DNA from: Vibrio neptunius
GTDB taxonomy: Bacteria; Pseudomonadota; Gammaproteobacteria; Enterobacterales; Vibrionaceae
Length of the DNA stretch: 64,000 nucleotides
Assembly (NCBI RefSeq): GCF_000967495.1
Contig: NZ_JXXU01000019.1
Span: forward strand, 1-64,000
Direction of reading: 5' to 3'
The notes below the pieces were generated by a model. The model saw nothing but the letters and a program-made list of their open reading frames with translations. It did not search any database and was not told where the DNA came from. Each line of letters begins with the position of its first letter. The first letter of the stretch is position 1. This document shows, piece by piece, positions 25,696-34,823 of the stretch. The translations under genes were made by a program, and so were the position numbers.

Positions 25696-28002
25696 CTATT
25701 CCTGATGGGACTTAAATTTCAATAGTCGAAGTGCATTCAAGGTCACAATCGCTGTTGCCCCACTATCCGCTAATACCGCCACCCAGAGACCAGTAATCCC
25801 CAATAAACTCGTGACTAAGAAGACACCTTTCAAACCCAGAGCCAAGAATATATTCTGACGAATATTGTTCAGTGTCGCCCGCGACAGCTCTATCATACCT
25901 GCTAACTCCATCAAACGATTGTGAGTAATTGCAGCATCCGCGGTTTCAAGAGCCACATCTGTTCCGCCCCCCATAGCGATACCGATACTTGATGCCTTCA
26001 TCGCAGGTGCATCATTGATACCGTCACCGACCATAGCAACGTTTGCATTAGCGGAAAGCACCTCAACATAGGTGACTTTGTCCTGAGGCAGAAGGCTGGC
26101 TTTGAAATCAATGTCGATCATTGAACTGATCGCTTGCGCGCTGCGAGGGTTATCACCTGTTAGCATAATCGAATTGATACCTAAACCTTTCAGCGCTTTC
26201 ACAGCTTTGGCGGAATCTTCTCTTAAAGTATCTTGCCAAGCAATCAAGCCCAGTACTGTGTCTTCGTTTTGGACAGCAACTACCACTGTCTTACCTTGCT
26301 CTTCCATCTGCTGAATACGAGACTCGATGTCACCGCTCAACTCAAACCCAAGCTTACTTGGTGCAATCGCTTGATACACAACCCCATTCACTACACCTCG
26401 AACACCACTACCAATCAACGCCTGTTTGTCCGAAGCCTCTGGTAAGTTAATACCCGTTGATTTTGCTTTGTTCACCAGCGAGACTGCCAGTGGATGGCTT
26501 GAGCCCACCTCAATAGCCGCGATACTTTCGAGCACTTCCGACTCTCGAACATCACCCAAGGTGATGATGTCGGTCACTTCTGGTTTGCCTTTAGTCAAAG
26601 TACCCGTCTTATCGAAGGCGATGGTTTCAATCTTTCCAAGCTGTTCTAACGCCGCTCCGCCTTTAATTAGAGCCCCACGTTTTGCTGCTGCAGCCAGCCC
26701 CGATGTAATCGCTGCTGGTGTGGAGATCACCAGAGCACAAGGGCATGCAATCAATAGCAACGCCAGACCACGGTAGACCCAAGTCTCCCAAGGCTGAGCA
26801 AAGAACATGGGCGGTACAATGATCACAAACAGTGACACTAGCATCATGAGTGGTGTGTACCAGCGGCTAAATTTATCTAAGAAACGTTCCAGAGGTGCTT
26901 TGCGTGACTCAGCTTCTTCAATTAAATGAAGAATACGATCAATGGCGTTCTCTCCTTGTTTGGAGGTAATCGTAAAACGTACAACCTTATCGACCACAAC
27001 AGCCCCAGCCATCACAGATTCATTTTGATAGCGCTCGACTGGAATCGCCTCACCAGTGAGTGCACTTTCATCGAAACTGGCGACATCACCGATCAATTTA
27101 CCATCTGCAGGCAATCTTGCTCCGGGCGAGACCTCGATGATATCGCCAGGTTGCAGCTCACTGGCAGAGACTTCAACACGTTGGCCGTCAATAATTTTGG
27201 TCGCGGTTTCCGGCACCAATTCCATCAAGGCTTGCACGCCGCTACGGGCACGAGAAGCTGCAAAAGCCTCTAACTGCTCACCAATCAAGAACAGCAGTAA
27301 TACCATGGCCGCTTCAACGGTCTCCCCCAGATAAAGAGCACCAAGTGCTGCCACACTCATCAGAGTTTCAATAGCAAAGGGCGTACCTGATTTGGCTAAT
27401 ACAATCGCTTTCTTACCGATGGGATACAGGCCAGCTAAACACGTCAGGATAAACATCCATTCGCTGACTAGAGGAAGAGCCGGTTTGAGCACTGCTGCAA
27501 CCGCCATCGCCGATGCAATAGCAATAATCTGGGTGTTTTGCTTGAAGATATGTTTCCAACTAGAAGTCGTTTTTTGATTAGAAGAAGAGTTGGGACTGGC
27601 AAAGCTAAAGCCAGTATCAAGAATCGTTTGTTCAACCAGTTGCGCCACACCAGAGTGGTCTACTTTTACAACCAATTTTTCTGTCGCAAACAGAACTTTT
27701 GCTTCAACAACACCATCAACTTTGTTAACGGCAGTTTCAATTTTTCGCGCGCAGGATGGGCAGTCCATACCACCGATTTTCCAGCTTTGTGTCATTCGAG
27801 GGTTTTGTGACAGGCCGGAGTCACTTTCCTCATCGGCTGGATCAGTGCCACTGCCACAACGGTCTGAGCTACAGCAGTCCGAATCTGACGTTTCAACGCC
27901 TGCCATCTTAATGGTCGAAAATTTTGGACTGGCACAAGAGTGAGTATTTGATGGGTTAACCGCTACTTTGTCTGAACGACATGCTTGATGTTTAGTGCAC
28001 AT
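25696..28002 (-). CDS. zntA: Zinc/cadmium/lead-exporting P1B-type ATPase
   Basis: A 768-residue metal ATPase. The first 73 residues are a Cys-rich extension (Cys 2, 8, 23, 43, 44, 49 plus several Asp/Glu). A heavy-metal-associated domain follows with GGMDCPSCARKIE (C81, C84). The ATPase core has TGEAIPVE, the transmembrane IACPCALVIST (CPC near residue 421), DKTGTLTKG (phosphorylated Asp near 462), an HP locus (SSHPLAVSLV) and VGDGINDAPAMK. The CPC motif and closing helices fit ZntA rather than copper pumps. It would pump excess Zn, Cd or Pb to the periplasm. It is expressed from a MerR-type promoter at 28033-28064; no MerR-family regulator gene is in the window. Confidence 0.93.
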   Translation of the reverse strand: MCTKHQACRSDKVAVNPSNTHSCASPKFSTIKMAGVETSDSDCCSSDRCGSGTDPADEESDSGLSQNPRMTQSWKIGGMDCPSCARKIETAVNKVDGVVEAKVLFATEKLVVKVDHSGVAQLVEQTILDTGFSFASPNSSSNQKTTSSWKHIFKQNTQIIAIASAMAVAAVLKPALPLVSEWMFILTCLAGLYPIGKKAIVLAKSGTPFAIETLMSVAALGALYLGETVEAAMVLLLFLIGEQLEAFAASRARSGVQALMELVPETATKIIDGQRVEVSASELQPGDIIEVSPGARLPADGKLIGDVASFDESALTGEAIPVERYQNESVMAGAVVVDKVVRFTITSKQGENAIDRILHLIEEAESRKAPLERFLDKFSRWYTPLMMLVSLFVIIVPPMFFAQPWETWVYRGLALLLIACPCALVISTPAAITSGLAAAAKRGALIKGGAALEQLGKIETIAFDKTGTLTKGKPEVTDIITLGDVRESEVLESIAAIEVGSSHPLAVSLVNKAKSTGINLPEASDKQALIGSGVRGVVNGVVYQAIAPSKLGFELSGDIESRIQQMEEQGKTVVVAVQNEDTVLGLIAWQDTLREDSAKAVKALKGLGINSIMLTGDNPRSAQAISSMIDIDFKASLLPQDKVTYVEVLSANANVAMVGDGINDAPAMKASSIGIAMGGGTDVALETADAAITHNRLMELAGMIELSRATLNNIRQNIFLALGLKGVFLVTSLLGITGLWVAVLADSGATAIVTLNALRLLKFKSHQE

Positions 28003-28032
28003 AAACTTATCTCCATTGAATGTACACCTTAA

Positions 28033-28064
28033 TCATAAACCTTGGAGTCAGCTCCAAGGTCAAC
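28033..28064 (-). promoter_or_regulatory. MerR-family (ZntR-type) operator-promoter of zntA
   Basis: The palindrome ACCTTGGAG-TCAG-CTCCAAGGT (28039-28060) sits between TTGACC (-35, 28059-28064) and TATGAT (-10, 28033-28038) on the minus strand with a 20-bp spacer. Overlong spacers filled by such a palindrome are the hallmark of promoters activated by MerR-type metal regulators such as ZntR. The predicted leader of zntA mRNA is about 25 bases. The operator overlaps the stop codon of the MATE gene. Confidence 0.8.
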
Positions 28065-29526
28065 TATTTTTTATGTCTTGAGGAGAAATTTTTTTCTGTC
28101 TCGCCACTTCATCAATCAAGACAGCGTCATGAGTGCAAAACGGTTGCGAATTAATACTGGTGATCGAGGGGTCCTCCTCCACTAGCTCTGCAGTCCCACC
28201 TTTGATTAAGTCGGCTAAATGCATGCGCAATGCCAAAGTGGCTAGGATGCCGAACACAATCGAACCAAGCGCTTGACCATACAGCACGCCCAATGCCCCG
28301 AACCAATTCGATCCTAAATAGACAAACGGTAACGTCCCTAACGTCGCTTTACCTAAGTTTAGCGCTGTAGAATAGAGCGGTTTACCGAGATTGTTAAATG
28401 AGGTATTGGCCACAAATTGAGCGCCATTAAAAATAAAGCTTGCGGCCACATAGGTACAAAAGGCAGAGACAATAACCGCCGCATCTCCTTTTAAACTGAA
28501 CCCAGAAATCACTAAAGGTTGTGCGAAGTAGAGAATAAGACAAACCAAAATCGTGTAAGTGGTCGTAACAATCAGCGAGTTGTTTAACGTATCTCGTACC
28601 CGATCAATCCGCTCCGCTCCGAAGTTTTGACCTATGATAGGCCCGACCGCACCCGACAAAGCAAAAATCACAGCAAAGCACACTGGGATCAAGCGTCCGA
28701 TTACCGCATAACCTGCAACAAAATCTTCGCCGTATTGTGCAATCGATGTAGTGACAATCGCGTTACCAATCGGAGTCGCGATATTAGTAATCACGGCCGG
28801 AATTGCAATCGTCAGAATAGCTTTAAGGTTGTTGCTCCACGCAGATAGCGAAAGTGGTGCCACCAACCGATGAATACGAATTAAAGGGGTGATGGAGAAA
28901 AACAGTACGGTAAAACGAGCAAAAACAGTGGCAATAGCCGCACCTTCCACATTCCAGCCAAAACCAAAAATGAAAATCGGATCGAGAATGGCGTTTGCAA
29001 TACCGCCAGCCAAGGTCGCCCACATTGAACGCTTCGCATCTCCCGCAGCTCTTAAGCCCGCGCCCGCGGACATAGCAATCGCTATTACTGGCCCACTCGG
29101 AATAAGAATCCTCAAATAAGCTTCTGCACGCTCTGCTACGTACCCTTTTGCACCAATCGCGTGCAGCAATTCAGGAATGTAGAGAAACATAACCACGCTG
29201 ACCACACTACTGATAACAAAAGCCGTGGCAATAATACTGCTACTCAATCGCCTTGCATGATCACGCTGTTTAGCCCCTATCGCTTTAGAGACTAATGCCC
29301 CCATAGCGATCGAGGTACCAATAGAAATAGAGGTGGAGAAAAACACCAATGTACCAGCAAAACCGACCGCAGCAGCTAATTCAACTTGCCCTAACATGCT
29401 GATAAACAACATATCCAGTAAGTCGACAACAAACAGGGCCATTAAACCCACAGAGCCTGCCCCTGACATCACTAGTATGTGGCGCATGGTTGAGCCTTCA
29501 ACAAATTTAGCGCTCTGATCCTGCAT
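28060..29526 (-). CDS. MATE-family multidrug/metabolite exporter
   Basis: A 488-residue protein with twelve hydrophobic segments and the duplicated MATE layout. MATE features include DLLDMLFISMLGQVELAAAVG in the first helix, GAGLRAAGDAKRSMW, and in the second half PIGNAIVTTSIAQYGEDFVAG and SGAVGPIIGQNFGA. MATE proteins export cationic drugs or metabolites using sodium or proton gradients; the substrate is not predictable. A hydrophilic tail of about 45 residues is slightly longer than usual. It lies upstream of zntA in the same direction, but zntA has its own promoter. Confidence 0.9.
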   Translation of the reverse strand: MQDQSAKFVEGSTMRHILVMSGAGSVGLMALFVVDLLDMLFISMLGQVELAAAVGFAGTLVFFSTSISIGTSIAMGALVSKAIGAKQRDHARRLSSSIIATAFVISSVVSVVMFLYIPELLHAIGAKGYVAERAEAYLRILIPSGPVIAIAMSAGAGLRAAGDAKRSMWATLAGGIANAILDPIFIFGFGWNVEGAAIATVFARFTVLFFSITPLIRIHRLVAPLSLSAWSNNLKAILTIAIPAVITNIATPIGNAIVTTSIAQYGEDFVAGYAVIGRLIPVCFAVIFALSGAVGPIIGQNFGAERIDRVRDTLNNSLIVTTTYTILVCLILYFAQPLVISGFSLKGDAAVIVSAFCTYVAASFIFNGAQFVANTSFNNLGKPLYSTALNLGKATLGTLPFVYLGSNWFGALGVLYGQALGSIVFGILATLALRMHLADLIKGGTAELVEEDPSITSINSQPFCTHDAVLIDEVARQKKISPQDIKNS

Positions 29527-29562
29527 GCTCCTCCTAAGGGTTTTGCTGATATCAATAACAAC

Positions 29563-29586
29563 AAGAGGCGCATCGTTGCGCCTCTT
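29563..29586 (-). terminator. Terminator of the CBS-domain gene
   Basis: AAGAGGCGCA and TGCGCCTCTT form a perfect 10-bp stem with a 4-base loop, 22 bp past the CBS gene stop on the minus strand. Confidence 0.85.
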
Positions 29587-29607
29587 TCTAAAATTTATAA
29601 CACGCCA

Positions 29608-30024
29608 CTATACTGGATGTTTAAAGCAATCGTCGAGATTCTTCGCCACCGCTCTGAGTACATCACGACGTGTAATAATGCCGACGAGTTTGCCGTTATC
29701 AATCACCGGATACACTTTCGGTTTACCCACTTGCATCATATCTGCCAGCTCAATAATTGAGGTATCAGGTCCAACCGAAATAACATCAGGATGCATGCAG
29801 TCCGAAACAATGTGAGTATCCTGACAGTAGTAACTGACCTTAACCAGTTTATCTAGCAAGTCATGCCCTGAAAGAAAACCAATCACTTGTTCTTTTTCAT
29901 TAATAACCGGTCCACCGAGATAACTCGACTTCATCACTTTTTCCAGCGCAGCACTTAATGACATTTCAGGTTTAAACGTCACGGCTTGCAGTGTCATGTA
30001 ATCTCTTACTTTCAATGATTCCAT
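29608..30024 (-). CDS. Stand-alone CBS-domain pair protein
   Basis: A 138-residue protein starting at the ATG at 30024 (AAGGAG 7 bases before). It consists only of two CBS domains: VRDYMTLQAVTFKPEMSLSAAL with VINEKEQVIGFLSGHDLL, and VSDCMHPDVISVGPDTSIIELADMM with VIDNGKLVGIITRRDVLRAV. Such Bateman modules bind adenine nucleotides and regulate partner proteins; the partner is unknown. It has its own promoter region and terminator. Confidence 0.9.
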   Translation of the reverse strand: MESLKVRDYMTLQAVTFKPEMSLSAALEKVMKSSYLGGPVINEKEQVIGFLSGHDLLDKLVKVSYYCQDTHIVSDCMHPDVISVGPDTSIIELADMMQVGKPKVYPVIDNGKLVGIITRRDVLRAVAKNLDDCFKHPV

Positions 30025-30138
30025 TTGTATCTCCTTAAAGAGCAAGTCACGCTTGCCATATTGTAATTGTTGTCTAATTTCTTGATTTTACTAAATTGAA
30101 AACAACAATTTTTCCAATAGACGTTACCTATCACAGAA

Positions 30139-30348
30139 CTAGTCGCCGGGACAGTTGGACTGCGCATCACGTGTGGCCAGCCAACTACTGAACAATGAGA
30201 CACAAAACGGGACACAATAGGTCAAAGACGCTTTGACCCAGTTGACAGAGCCTTCCCCAAGAATCGCATCATACTGGTTGATGAAATTGAGTAACGTGCC
30301 GACTACGGCCGCAATGATCAGCGCTCTTTTGGTCATTTGTGCATTCAT
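30139..30348 (-). CDS. Small two-helix membrane protein, NrtS-like
   Basis: A 69-residue protein if started at the ATG at 30348 (MNAQMTKRALIIAAVVGTLL); the frame extends upstream, but the extension (Trp/His/Gly-rich, no ribosome site) is implausible. It has two hydrophobic segments around a conserved-looking NFINQYDAILGEGSVNWVKASLTYCVPFCVS. This pattern is that of the small proteins annotated as nitrate/nitrite transporter NrtS. The family assignment is from memory of the motif and was not checked. Confidence 0.55.
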   Translation of the reverse strand: MNAQMTKRALIIAAVVGTLLNFINQYDAILGEGSVNWVKASLTYCVPFCVSLFSSWLATRDAQSNCPGD

Positions 30349-30480
30349 ATGAGCAAGCCTTATGTTTGTATCAATACTTGGTGACCTAACTAAACTATAG
30401 TTAGAAGATTTAAAGCAGTGAAAGATTCCCCCTCGCCCAACATGCCAGCGCGACACCAAACATATAGCTTGAGCAAATAC

Positions 30481-30512
30481 AAAACAGGCCCATCATCAAG
30501 AGGGCCTGTTTT
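30481..30512. terminator. Terminator at the end of the moa operon
   Basis: AAAACAGGCCC and GGGCCTGTTTT pair perfectly (11 bp) with a 10-base loop, ending at the moaE stop. On the minus strand it is followed by TTTTGTATTT. Confidence 0.85.
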
Positions 30513-30965
30513 TTATGATTTCCAACGCTCAGCAGCTTTCGTATCCGACTCTCGGGATTCAACCCAACGAGTCTCTTCTGTTGTGCGTTCTTTTTTCCAA
30601 AACGGTGCTTGGGTCTTGAGATAATCCATGATGAATTCGCAGGCTTCAAACGCCGCACCTCGGTGAGCACTTGAAACACCAACGAAAACTATCTGATCGC
30701 CAATATCTAAATCACCGACACGATGAATGACACGAACATCAAGCAAAGGCCAGCGCTGCTCGGCTTTGTGGCAAATTTCGTCGAGTGCTTTTTCTGTCAT
30801 CCCCGGATAATGCTCCAGAGATAGCCCAGTGACCTTATCGCCAAGGTTCATGTCTCTTACTTTGCCAACAAATGTAACGACGGCGCCAGAGGCTGTGCCC
30901 TGTGCGAGAGCTTCGTACTCAGTGCCAACAGAAAAATCTTCGAACTGAACAGACACACGTTCCAT
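30513..30965 (-). CDS. moaE: Molybdopterin synthase catalytic subunit
   Basis: 150 residues, the E. coli length. It has GAVVTFVGKVRDMN, LSLEHYPGMTEKAL, VIHRVGDLDIGDQIVFVGVSSAHRGAAFEAC and APFWKKE (the catalytic lysine region). With MoaD it inserts two sulfurs into precursor Z to make molybdopterin. Last gene of moaABCDE, two bases after moaD. Confidence 0.97.
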   Translation of the reverse strand: MERVSVQFEDFSVGTEYEALAQGTASGAVVTFVGKVRDMNLGDKVTGLSLEHYPGMTEKALDEICHKAEQRWPLLDVRVIHRVGDLDIGDQIVFVGVSSAHRGAAFEACEFIMDYLKTQAPFWKKERTTEETRWVESRESDTKAAERWKS

Positions 30966-30967
30966 GA

Positions 30968-31213
30968 TTAACCTCCTGTCACAGGAGGAAAAAAAGCCAC
31001 TTCATCACCATCACTCAAAGGGTGCTCAAGAGACACAATAGACTGATTCACTGCTGCCAGTAATTTGCCCGGTTCCAACGCTAAGTCCCATTTACCTTCG
31101 CGGGCTGCAAGGTCCGCTCGTAGTGCTTCTACGGTCTCAAAACGAGCTTCTAGTTCAAGTTCATCAGTATCAACCAATTCACGGGTTTGAGCAAAAAACA
31201 GAACTTTAATCAT
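30968..31213 (-). CDS. moaD: Molybdopterin synthase sulfur-carrier subunit
   Basis: 81 residues with the ubiquitin-like fold pattern and the essential Gly-Gly C-terminus (FFPPVTGG), which MoeB activates and converts to a thiocarboxylate. The start overlaps the moaC stop by four bases, so translation is coupled. Confidence 0.97.
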   Translation of the reverse strand: MIKVLFFAQTRELVDTDELELEARFETVEALRADLAAREGKWDLALEPGKLLAAVNQSIVSLEHPLSDGDEVAFFPPVTGG

Positions 31214-31689
31214 GCATCCACCTTAAAATGACCTGACTTACCACCCGTTTTCTCCAGCAGACGAACTTGGCCTATCACCATGTCTTTTTGTATAGCTTTA
31301 CACATGTCGTAGATAGTTAATGCGGCCACTGATGCAGCGGTTAGGGCCTCCATTTCAACACCGGTCTTACCTGCCAACTTACACACAGACTCAATACGAA
31401 CCATATTTTCAGCTTCGATCGCTTCTAGCTGCACTTCAACTTTAGACAGCAATAAGGGGTGGCAAAGTGGAATTAAATCCCAAGTTTTCTTCGCGGCTTG
31501 AATACCGGCAATACGCGCGGTCGCAAACACGTCACCTTTATGATGAGAACCAGACACAATCAATTGCAAAGTCTCAGGCTTCATATGAACAAAAGCTTCA
31601 GCGCGAGCTTCTCGTACCGTTTCTACTTTGGCCGATACATCAACCATGTTTGCTTCACCAGAAGCGTTGATATGAGTGAATTCGCTCAT
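31210..31689 (-). CDS. moaC: Cyclic pyranopterin monophosphate synthase
   Basis: 159 residues. [63 protein letters not shown] and GGKSGHF are family signatures, with the catalytic lysines in the second and fourth segments. It completes formation of the cyclic pterin after MoaA. It follows moaB by 16 bases. Confidence 0.97.
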   Translation of the reverse strand: MSEFTHINASGEANMVDVSAKVETVREARAEAFVHMKPETLQLIVSGSHHKGDVFATARIAGIQAAKKTWDLIPLCHPLLLSKVEVQLEAIEAENMVRIESVCKLAGKTGVEMEALTAASVAALTIYDMCKAIQKDMVIGQVRLLEKTGGKSGHFKVDA

Positions 31690-31705
31690 TAACTACTCCT
31701 GAAGG

Positions 31706-32218
31706 TTAAACCGTTAGGTGAGGCATAAAGTTACATGGGCGGTGGGTTGCATCGAGTTGCTGCTTAATGATCTTTGTCCAACCTGTACGACAAGCACCTG
31801 TCGAACCCGGCATTGCAAAGATGACAGTATGGTTCGCAAAGCCCGCAATCGCGCGTGATTGAATGGTCGATGTACCGATTTCTTCGTACGACACCTGACG
31901 GAACAGCTCACCAAAACCTTCTACTTCTTTGTCAAACAGAGGCTTAAGTGCTTCAGGTGTACTATCGCGAGAGGTAAAGCCCGTACCACCGGTAATCATC
32001 ACAGCTTGCACGCTTTCATCCGCAATCCACTGAGAAACGATCGCACGGATTTTGTACATATCGTCAATCACGATCTGCTTGTCCACCACGTTGTGACCCG
32101 CTTCTTTTGCGTTCTCAACCAGATACGCGCCAGAAGTATCATTTTCTTCTGTACGTGTATCAGAGACGGTTAACACTGCAATGTTTGCTGGTTGAAATTT
32201 GCTTTCTGCGTGACCCAT
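31706..32218 (-). CDS. moaB: Molybdenum cofactor biosynthesis protein B
   Basis: 170 residues of the MogA/MoaB fold: IAVLTVSDTRTEENDTSGAYL at the start, ITGGTGFTSRDSTPEAL and SRAIAGFANHTVIFAMPGSTGACRTGW. Such proteins bind molybdopterin; E. coli MoaB has no clear essential role. It is 89 bp after moaA, the widest gap of the operon. Confidence 0.95.
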   Translation of the reverse strand: MGHAESKFQPANIAVLTVSDTRTEENDTSGAYLVENAKEAGHNVVDKQIVIDDMYKIRAIVSQWIADESVQAVMITGGTGFTSRDSTPEALKPLFDKEVEGFGELFRQVSYEEIGTSTIQSRAIAGFANHTVIFAMPGSTGACRTGWTKIIKQQLDATHRPCNFMPHLTV

Positions 32219-32307
32219 TTGTTCACCTACCTATTTCGATTTGTTCAGATTGCGCCAAGCTGAGGCTTAGCCCAACATAATATGATTTGAGAATTGAGTA
32301 TCAGCGT

Positions 32308-33297
32308 TTAGCCGCCTATCGATGCGAGATGCGGTGTCATGCCCGCATTGCCATCATGAAGGAAGTGGCTCACTGATTTCGTCTGTAATTGAGCCTGAAT
32401 ACGCTCAATCAACGCATTTTCTTGCGAGTCTTGCTGCAATAAGTCACGCAGCTCAACACCATGTTCACCAAACAGGCACAAGTGCAATTTGCCTTTAGCC
32501 GAGACACGTAAGCGGTTACAGCTCTCACAAAAGTCTTTTTCGTAAGGCATAATCAGACCGATTTCACCTTGATAGTCAGGATGGATAAACACCTGAGCAG
32601 GTCCATCGTTGTTTGCACGCGCTTTAAGTAACCAACCATTGGCAATCAGCTGATTACGAATCGCTACACCTGAAACATGATGATTGTGGAAGAGCTGATC
32701 CATCTCACCCGTTTGCATCAGTTCAATAAAACGCAGCTGAATTGGGCGGTCTTTAATCCAACCTAGGAACGCTGGTAATTCGTGAGAATTGAGGTCCTTC
32801 ATCAACACCACGTTTACTTTGATCTGCTCGTAGCCAACTTCAAAGGCGCGATCGATACCGGCCATCACTTGTGCAAACTTATTTTCGCCAGTAATTTGAT
32901 GAAACATTCGTGGGTCAAGACTATCAACACTGACATTAATGTGGGTCAATCCAGCTCGTTGCCAATCCGCGACCTGCTTTTCCATCCGGTAACCATTGGT
33001 GGTGGTGGCGATCTTATCAATACCTTCGGTCTCCGAAACGGTACGAATAATATCGGTAAAATCTTTACGCAAGCTTGGCTCACCGCCAGTGATACGGACT
33101 TTCGACGTGCCACAGTCAGCAAACGCTCTAACCACACGTTTGATCTCTGGAAGCGTTAAAAAAGACGAGTTTTTCTGTCCCGAGGGTTGATAACCATCAG
33201 GCAGACAATATGTGCATTTAAAGTTACAGACATCTGTAACAGAAAGACGCAAATAGTAAAACTTGCGTCGAAATCTATCTTCGAATTGTTGCGCCAC
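32308..33297 (-). CDS. moaA: GTP 3',8-cyclase (radical SAM)
   Basis: 329 residues, the E. coli length, if started at the GTG at 33297 ([20 protein letters not shown]); GGAAAGG stands before it. An earlier in-frame ATG at 33384 lies inside the conserved leader. CNFKCTYC near residue 24 is the radical-SAM cluster, with GGEP as SAM motif. The second cluster is [10 protein letters not shown] followed by the third Cys in LHLCLFG. It starts molybdopterin synthesis from GTP. The unusual ending is ASIGG, matching the C-terminal Gly-Gly needed by MoaA. Expression is probably set by the Moco RNA element upstream. Confidence 0.96.
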   Translation of the reverse strand: MAQQFEDRFRRKFYYLRLSVTDVCNFKCTYCLPDGYQPSGQKNSSFLTLPEIKRVVRAFADCGTSKVRITGGEPSLRKDFTDIIRTVSETEGIDKIATTTNGYRMEKQVADWQRAGLTHINVSVDSLDPRMFHQITGENKFAQVMAGIDRAFEVGYEQIKVNVVLMKDLNSHELPAFLGWIKDRPIQLRFIELMQTGEMDQLFHNHHVSGVAIRNQLIANGWLLKARANNDGPAQVFIHPDYQGEIGLIMPYEKDFCESCNRLRVSAKGKLHLCLFGEHGVELRDLLQQDSQENALIERIQAQLQTKSVSHFLHDGNAGMTPHLASIGG

Positions 33298-33420
33298 GGA
33301 ACACCTTTCCAAACACGGGAGGCGATAATCATTTCCAATTATGCCCTGGTGACAATCAGTCACTGGCTCAGCACGCATATTCATTATGAACTTAGCCCGA
33401 TGAGCTCGGAGTTATGGCAA
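33298..33420 (-). ncRNA. Probable Moco (molybdenum cofactor) riboswitch in the moaA leader
   Basis: The moaA leader (minus strand) contains ACTCCGAGCTC near its 5' side and CGCCTCCCGTGTTTGGAAAG with GTGTTCC just before the GTG start. This matches my memory of the Moco RNA motif that precedes moaA in many gammaproteobacteria. The GGAAAGG ribosome site lies inside the GGAA-AGGTG-TTCC hairpin, so folding can hide it. In E. coli this element represses moaA when cofactor is present. The 5' limit is approximate. The rest of the gap to yvcK (33421-33602) is AT-rich with no further feature seen. Confidence 0.7.
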
Positions 33421-33602
33421 CTGCCTATTAAGATCTGCGCTTAAAGACAGCAGCTGACGATAAAATACTTAATAATTGTGTGTGTTTCTACCCTAAACAG
33501 AAAAAAATCACACCCAGCGCCCAAAATACCTCGTATTGAGTACTTTCAGCAGTTCAATTATTCTAGATTGTAGATGAATATGATCAAATAAGAACAAAAT
33601 TG

Positions 33603-34490
33603 ATGACTCTGTACTGTACAAAAAAAGTGGTCGCCATTGGTGGTGGCCACGGCCTAGGGCGTATGTTGGCGGCTTTGAAAGACTTTGGTGGAAATGCGAC
33701 AGGCATTGTTGCTACTACAGATAATGGAGGCTCGACCGGAAGGATCCGTCACTGTCAGGGAGGCATAGCTTGGGGTGACACCCGAAACTGTATCAACCAA
33801 TTAATTACCGATCCTTCAATCAGTTCGATGATGTTTGAATACCGCTTTAAAGGTTCAGGCGAATTAGATGGTCACAACTTAGGCAACTTAATGCTAACTG
33901 CACTCGACAACCTTTCGGTTCGGCCTTTGGATGCAATTAACCTTATTCGTAACATGCTGAAAGTAGACGTGAATATCATTCCAATGACAGAGCACCCCGC
34001 TGATTTGAAAGCACTAGCTCCAGACGGCCAGTGGGTGACCGGAGAAACGAGTGTCGATGAAATGCCAGAGAAACTGATACGACTCGACTTAGAGCCCGAA
34101 GTTCCCGCGACCACTGAAGGCGTGCTGGCGATAGAGCAGGCTGACGCAATCATTCTTGGTCCGGGCAGTTTTCTAACCAGTATTATGCCGCCGTTGTTAT
34201 TATCTGAAATTGGTCGAGCCATTGAGAATAACAAAAAAGCTCAACTGGTTTTCGTTGAAAACCTCTCTCCAGAACAGGGGCCAGCCAGTAAGTTGACCCT
34301 TAAAGAAAAGCTAGAATGGTGTCAGCGTGCTTGCCGCGGGCGTAAAATTGATGTGGTACTGGGTGAAGAAACGCATCCCGAATTAAACGACTGGAATTGC
34401 GTGACGACGCCTCTGGCTTCACCGAATCGAGACTGGCGACACGACAGAAGCAAATTGCAATCTGCCGTAGAATCGCTATTTTGTCAGTAA
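33603..34490 (+). CDS. yvcK: YvcK/CofD-like (gluconeogenesis factor) protein
   Basis: A 295-residue protein starting at the ATG at 33603. VVAIGGGHGLGRMLAALK, GIVATTDNGGSTGRIR, GDTRNCI, and the GDGHNLGN-type segment (LDGHNLGNLML) are typical, as is IILGPGSFLTSIMP. The family (YvcK, YbhK) binds UDP-sugars or related nucleotides and influences cell shape and carbon use in Bacillus. It is divergent from moaA, as ybhK is in E. coli. Its last 15 bases overlap the end of luxU on the other strand. Confidence 0.9.
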   Translation: MTLYCTKKVVAIGGGHGLGRMLAALKDFGGNATGIVATTDNGGSTGRIRHCQGGIAWGDTRNCINQLITDPSISSMMFEYRFKGSGELDGHNLGNLMLTALDNLSVRPLDAINLIRNMLKVDVNIIPMTEHPADLKALAPDGQWVTGETSVDEMPEKLIRLDLEPEVPATTEGVLAIEQADAIILGPGSFLTSIMPPLLLSEIGRAIENNKKAQLVFVENLSPEQGPASKLTLKEKLEWCQRACRGRKIDVVLGEETHPELNDWNCVTTPLASPNRDWRHDRSKLQSAVESLFCQ

Positions 34491-34817
34491 TGCTCTGTAA
34501 CGCTGTTGGGTTTCACTCAACAGCGCGACCATTTGCAGCTGCGTCGCTGAGACATCGAGTTGCTGACCCGATTTAGCCTTGGCATCCACTTCAACAGCGT
34601 ATGCACAGAGAGATTCAGCGCCAAAGCTCGCTGCACTGCTCTTTAGCGCATGACTAATCTCTTTTAGATAGGCATCTTTATCCAAATCTTCGTCAGTGCT
34701 TAGCTTCTCAATGTATTGCACCAGCTCCCCGAGAAAGATATCGAGTAAAATGGGGACATTATCGGCACCAATTTCACTGGCCAATCTGTCTATTTTGGTT
34801 TGATTTAAGACTTCCAT
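34476..34817 (-). CDS. luxU: Quorum-sensing phosphorelay protein LuxU
   Basis: A 113-residue histidine phosphotransfer protein. H56 in EISHALKSSAASFGAESLC is the phosphorylated histidine. LuxU passes phosphate from the hybrid kinases (LuxN, LuxQ, CqsS type) to LuxO. It follows luxO by 6 bases, the usual vibrio operon. Confidence 0.95.
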   Translation of the reverse strand: MEVLNQTKIDRLASEIGADNVPILLDIFLGELVQYIEKLSTDEDLDKDAYLKEISHALKSSAASFGAESLCAYAVEVDAKAKSGQQLDVSATQLQMVALLSETQQRYRALLTK

Positions 34818-34823
34818 GATCGA

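Noticed and set aside
26426..27943. Antisense frames of up to 117 codons across zntA
   Set aside because: Mirror readings of the ATPase; no ribosome sites or domains.
30410..30682. 90-codon frame overlapping moaE and its terminator
   Set aside because: It is an out-of-frame reading of moaE running through the terminator.
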